From: Haplomitrium mnioides
Taxonomy: Eukaryota > Marchantiophyta > Haplomitriopsida > Calobryales
Direction: 5' to 3'
Assembly (NCBI GenBank): GCA_049999725.1
Contig: JBNGIS010038784.1
Coordinates: forward strand, 1 to 21,085
Length of the DNA stretch: 21,085 nucleotides
Below are positions 19,505-21,085 of the stretch, in pieces. The position numbers and the translations under genes are program-made. The notes below the pieces were generated by a model. The model worked only from the letters and a program-made list of their open reading frames with translations, was not told the DNA's origin and did not search any database. Numbering within the stretch: position 1 is the first letter of the stretch; each line of letters opens with the position of its first letter.

Positions 19505-20305
19505 ACGCCCTCTTCAATCTAGAAGTTTGACTGACGCCTTGACCTTGATCCGCAATTGATCACGAACCCAAGTCCGAGGAATCCAACGGACTGATGAGTC
19601 CAAAGGATCCCTCGGACCCTGAGTTCCGAGGTTGACTTTTCTTCCGTGGCCGCCGTCCAATGCCGTCTTCAACTGGGAAGCTTGACCAACGCATTGACCT
19701 TGATCCACAGTTGACCACAGACCAAAGTCCGAAGAATCCAATGGATTGGTGAGTCTAAAAGATCCCTCAGACCTTGAGTTTTGAGGTTGACTTTTCTTCT
19801 GTAGACGCCGTCCGACGCCTTCTTCAACCAGGAAGCTTGACTGCCGCATTGAGCTTGATCCGCAGTTGACCACGAACCCAAGTCTAAGGAATCCAACGAG
19901 CTGGTGAGTCCGAAGAATCCCTCGGACCTTGAGTTCCGAGGTTGACTTTTCCTCTGTAGCTACCGTCTTCAACCAGGAAGCTTGACCGCCGCATTGACCT
20001 AGACCCACAGTTGACCACGAACCTAAGTCCCAAGAATCCAACAGACTGGTGAGTCCAAAGGATCCCTCAGACCCTAAGTTCCGAGGTTGACTTTTCCTTC
20101 GTGGCCGTCGTTCGACGCCGTCTTCAACTGGGAAGCTTGACCGATGCATTGACCTTGATTTGCAGTTGACCACAGACCCAAGTCTGAAGAATCTAATAGA
20201 CTAGTGAGTCCAAAGGATCCCTTAGACCTTGAGTTTCGAGGTTGACTTTTCCTCCGTGGCCGCCGTCCGATGTCGTCTTCAACCGGGAAGCTTGACCGCC
20301 GCCTT
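19505..20305. repeat. 155-bp tandem repeat array rich in W-box cores, in LTR4
   Basis: The anchor AAGCTTGAC (first copy AAGTTTGAC) falls at 19523, 19678, 19833, 19978, 20133 and 20288, spacings of 155, 155, 145, 155 and 155. Units share the order: anchor, CATTGACC, CAGTTGACCAC, AAGTCCGAAGAATCCAA, GTGAGTCCAAAGGATCCCT, GAGTTCCGAGGTTGACTTTT, CCGTCTTCAAC. The 145-base unit has lost ten bases before its CCGTCTTCAAC. TTGAC[C/T] occurs 19 times on the plus strand between 19527 and 20297. Long minus-strand open frames here are artefacts, since the same unit is read in different frames. Confidence 0.9.
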
Positions 20306-20334
20306 TACTTTGTATCTGATGTTTGATCGAAGAG

Positions 20335-20505
20335 CTCCGTTGATCCGAGTCCAAAGGACTTTGCGGATCCGAATCCAGAGGACTTTGTGGACCCGAATCC
20401 AAAGGACTTCACGGACCCGAATCCGAAGGACTTCGCCGATCCGAATCCGAAGGACTTTGCGGATCTGAATCCAATAGACTTTGTGGATCTGAATCTGAAG
20501 GATCA
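20335..20505. repeat. 24-bp tandem repeat block, right, in LTR4
   Basis: About seven units of the form GACTTTGCGGATCCGAATCC follow at 24-base spacing, related to but distinct from the left block. The window's first 20 bases are the last unit of the same array in LTR1, so this array is in both LTRs of element A. Confidence 0.8.
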
Positions 20506-20856
20506 TTTACGATGCAGCATTTCCACTTATATGTACTCCCTTCGATCTTCTGTCGGCCTTTGATTTCCGTCCCTTGCCCATGGTCCTCCTCGTCCGGTCC
20601 TTGATCTTCCTCCACTTCCGATGCCGCTCTTCTTCTTACTTCTCTACTTATAACCTCTCGAGAGTGTTCCGTTTTTCCCTGCTTTGGTCCCGATTCTTGC
20701 CTTTTGTTGATGCTTGCATGACCTCTTCCTCTTAACCCCGATCTGAAGTACCCCGATGCCTTGTGTGTATCCTCACGCTTTAGAAGTCGAGAACTGCCTT
20801 GCCGATGCTTCCAATTCCTTCAATTTTTTAGTAGTGCCCCAATTCGTCGGTTGACA

Positions 20857-21085
20857 CTCATGATCAAATTCATCAAATGTTTAGCTGATTCTCGAAACGT
20901 TTAAAACGTGTCAAGGCTTTCACGATCACCAGTCTAAGCGAAACACTTGAATTATCATATATTCCTAAACCTGAGGTAACTATTTTGTTGGAAACTTAGG
21001 ATTTCAAAATGTTTCTACAACAAAATCCTTCTCTAGCTCAAAGGATACATGATATTACTTTTAATCAACAATTCAAGTTCTAATT
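20857..21085. other. AT-rich flank to the right of element A
   Basis: Base composition changes sharply at 20857 from GC-rich LTR to AT-rich sequence. No gene is seen. An imperfect inverted repeat (TTTTGTTGGAAAC and GTTTCTACAACAAAA) lies around 20983-21025, and its left arm includes TGTTGGAA, a common start of Ty1/copia LTRs. With 230 bases visible I cannot say whether this is host DNA or another element. Confidence 0.5.

Larger units (their letters stand above)
19149..20856 (-). repeat. 5' LTR of element A (LTR4)
   Basis: About 1708 bp, from TGTCCCG to GGTTGACA on the plus strand, with TGTC...GACA inverted ends like LTR3. The right 376 bases match LTR1. In element orientation it holds a 24-bp repeat block in the U3 part (20335-20505), a 155-bp tandem array in the middle (19505-20305) and another 24-bp block towards the 3' end (19205-19450). 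No clear TATA box was seen. The right flank starts CTCAT; the partner target-site copy is outside the window. The left boundary rests on the terminus and the putative primer site. Confidence 0.8.

Noticed and set aside
19230-19505. Plus-strand frame with an eight-residue acidic repeat
   Set aside because: The pattern follows from the 24-base period, which is a multiple of three. It is antisense to the element, has no gene context, and the unit is degenerate DNA in the other LTRs.
19514-20173. Open minus-strand frame of 219 codons
   Set aside because: It spans the 155-bp repeat array. Since 155 is not a multiple of three, each unit is read in a different frame and the same DNA gives different peptides. 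There is no consistent protein.
1-21085. Host genes, tRNAs, CRISPR arrays, bacterial-type operons, chromodomain or envelope-like gene
   Set aside because: None could be supported: all recognisable protein similarity is gypsy Gag-Pol, integrase ends without a chromodomain, and there is no space or sequence for an envelope-like frame between integrase and the 3' LTR.

Overview
This window looks like transposable-element DNA from a land plant. I see no host gene, tRNA, rRNA or CRISPR array. It holds remains of two related Ty3/gypsy LTR retrotransposons, both on the minus strand, so gag is at high coordinates and integrase at low coordinates. The domain order (Gag, protease, reverse transcriptase, RNase H, integrase without a chromodomain) and the linker between RNase H and integrase point to the non-chromovirus Athila/Tat branch. 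Both copies are dead: many stops and frameshifts, and each has lost one aspartate of the reverse transcriptase active site.

Layout, left to right. 1-376: inner end of the 3' LTR of element A (its outer part is off the window). 377-6027: A polypurine tract and decayed pol and gag. 6028-6750: A-type leader. 6751-8164: a second leader segment that is much closer to element B than to A. 8165-9596: B-type LTR. 9597-15286: B polypurine tract, pol and gag. 15287-16931: B leader. 16932-18367: second B-type LTR. 18368-19148: leader of a third type, colinear with the B leader. 19149-20856: long LTR whose right end matches 1-376, so it is the 5' LTR of A. 20857-21085: AT-rich flank.

The simplest reading is a nested array. 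B inserted into the leader of A. Unequal LTR recombination then gave tandem B copies, and a later deletion removed most of one copy, leaving three complete LTRs and a duplicated leader. The A LTRs look more diverged from each other (about 15% by eye) than the two B LTRs (about 10%), which fits A being the older host element.

The most unusual content lies outside gag-pol. The A 5' LTR carries a 155-bp tandem repeat with 19 TTGAC[C/T] W-box cores in under 800 bp, flanked by two blocks of a 24-bp minisatellite. The leaders appear to hold a decayed open reading frame upstream of gag. The A leader also has a strong G-quadruplex tract in the transcript sense. I did not find a new cellular system. 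All boundaries and identities here were judged by eye.
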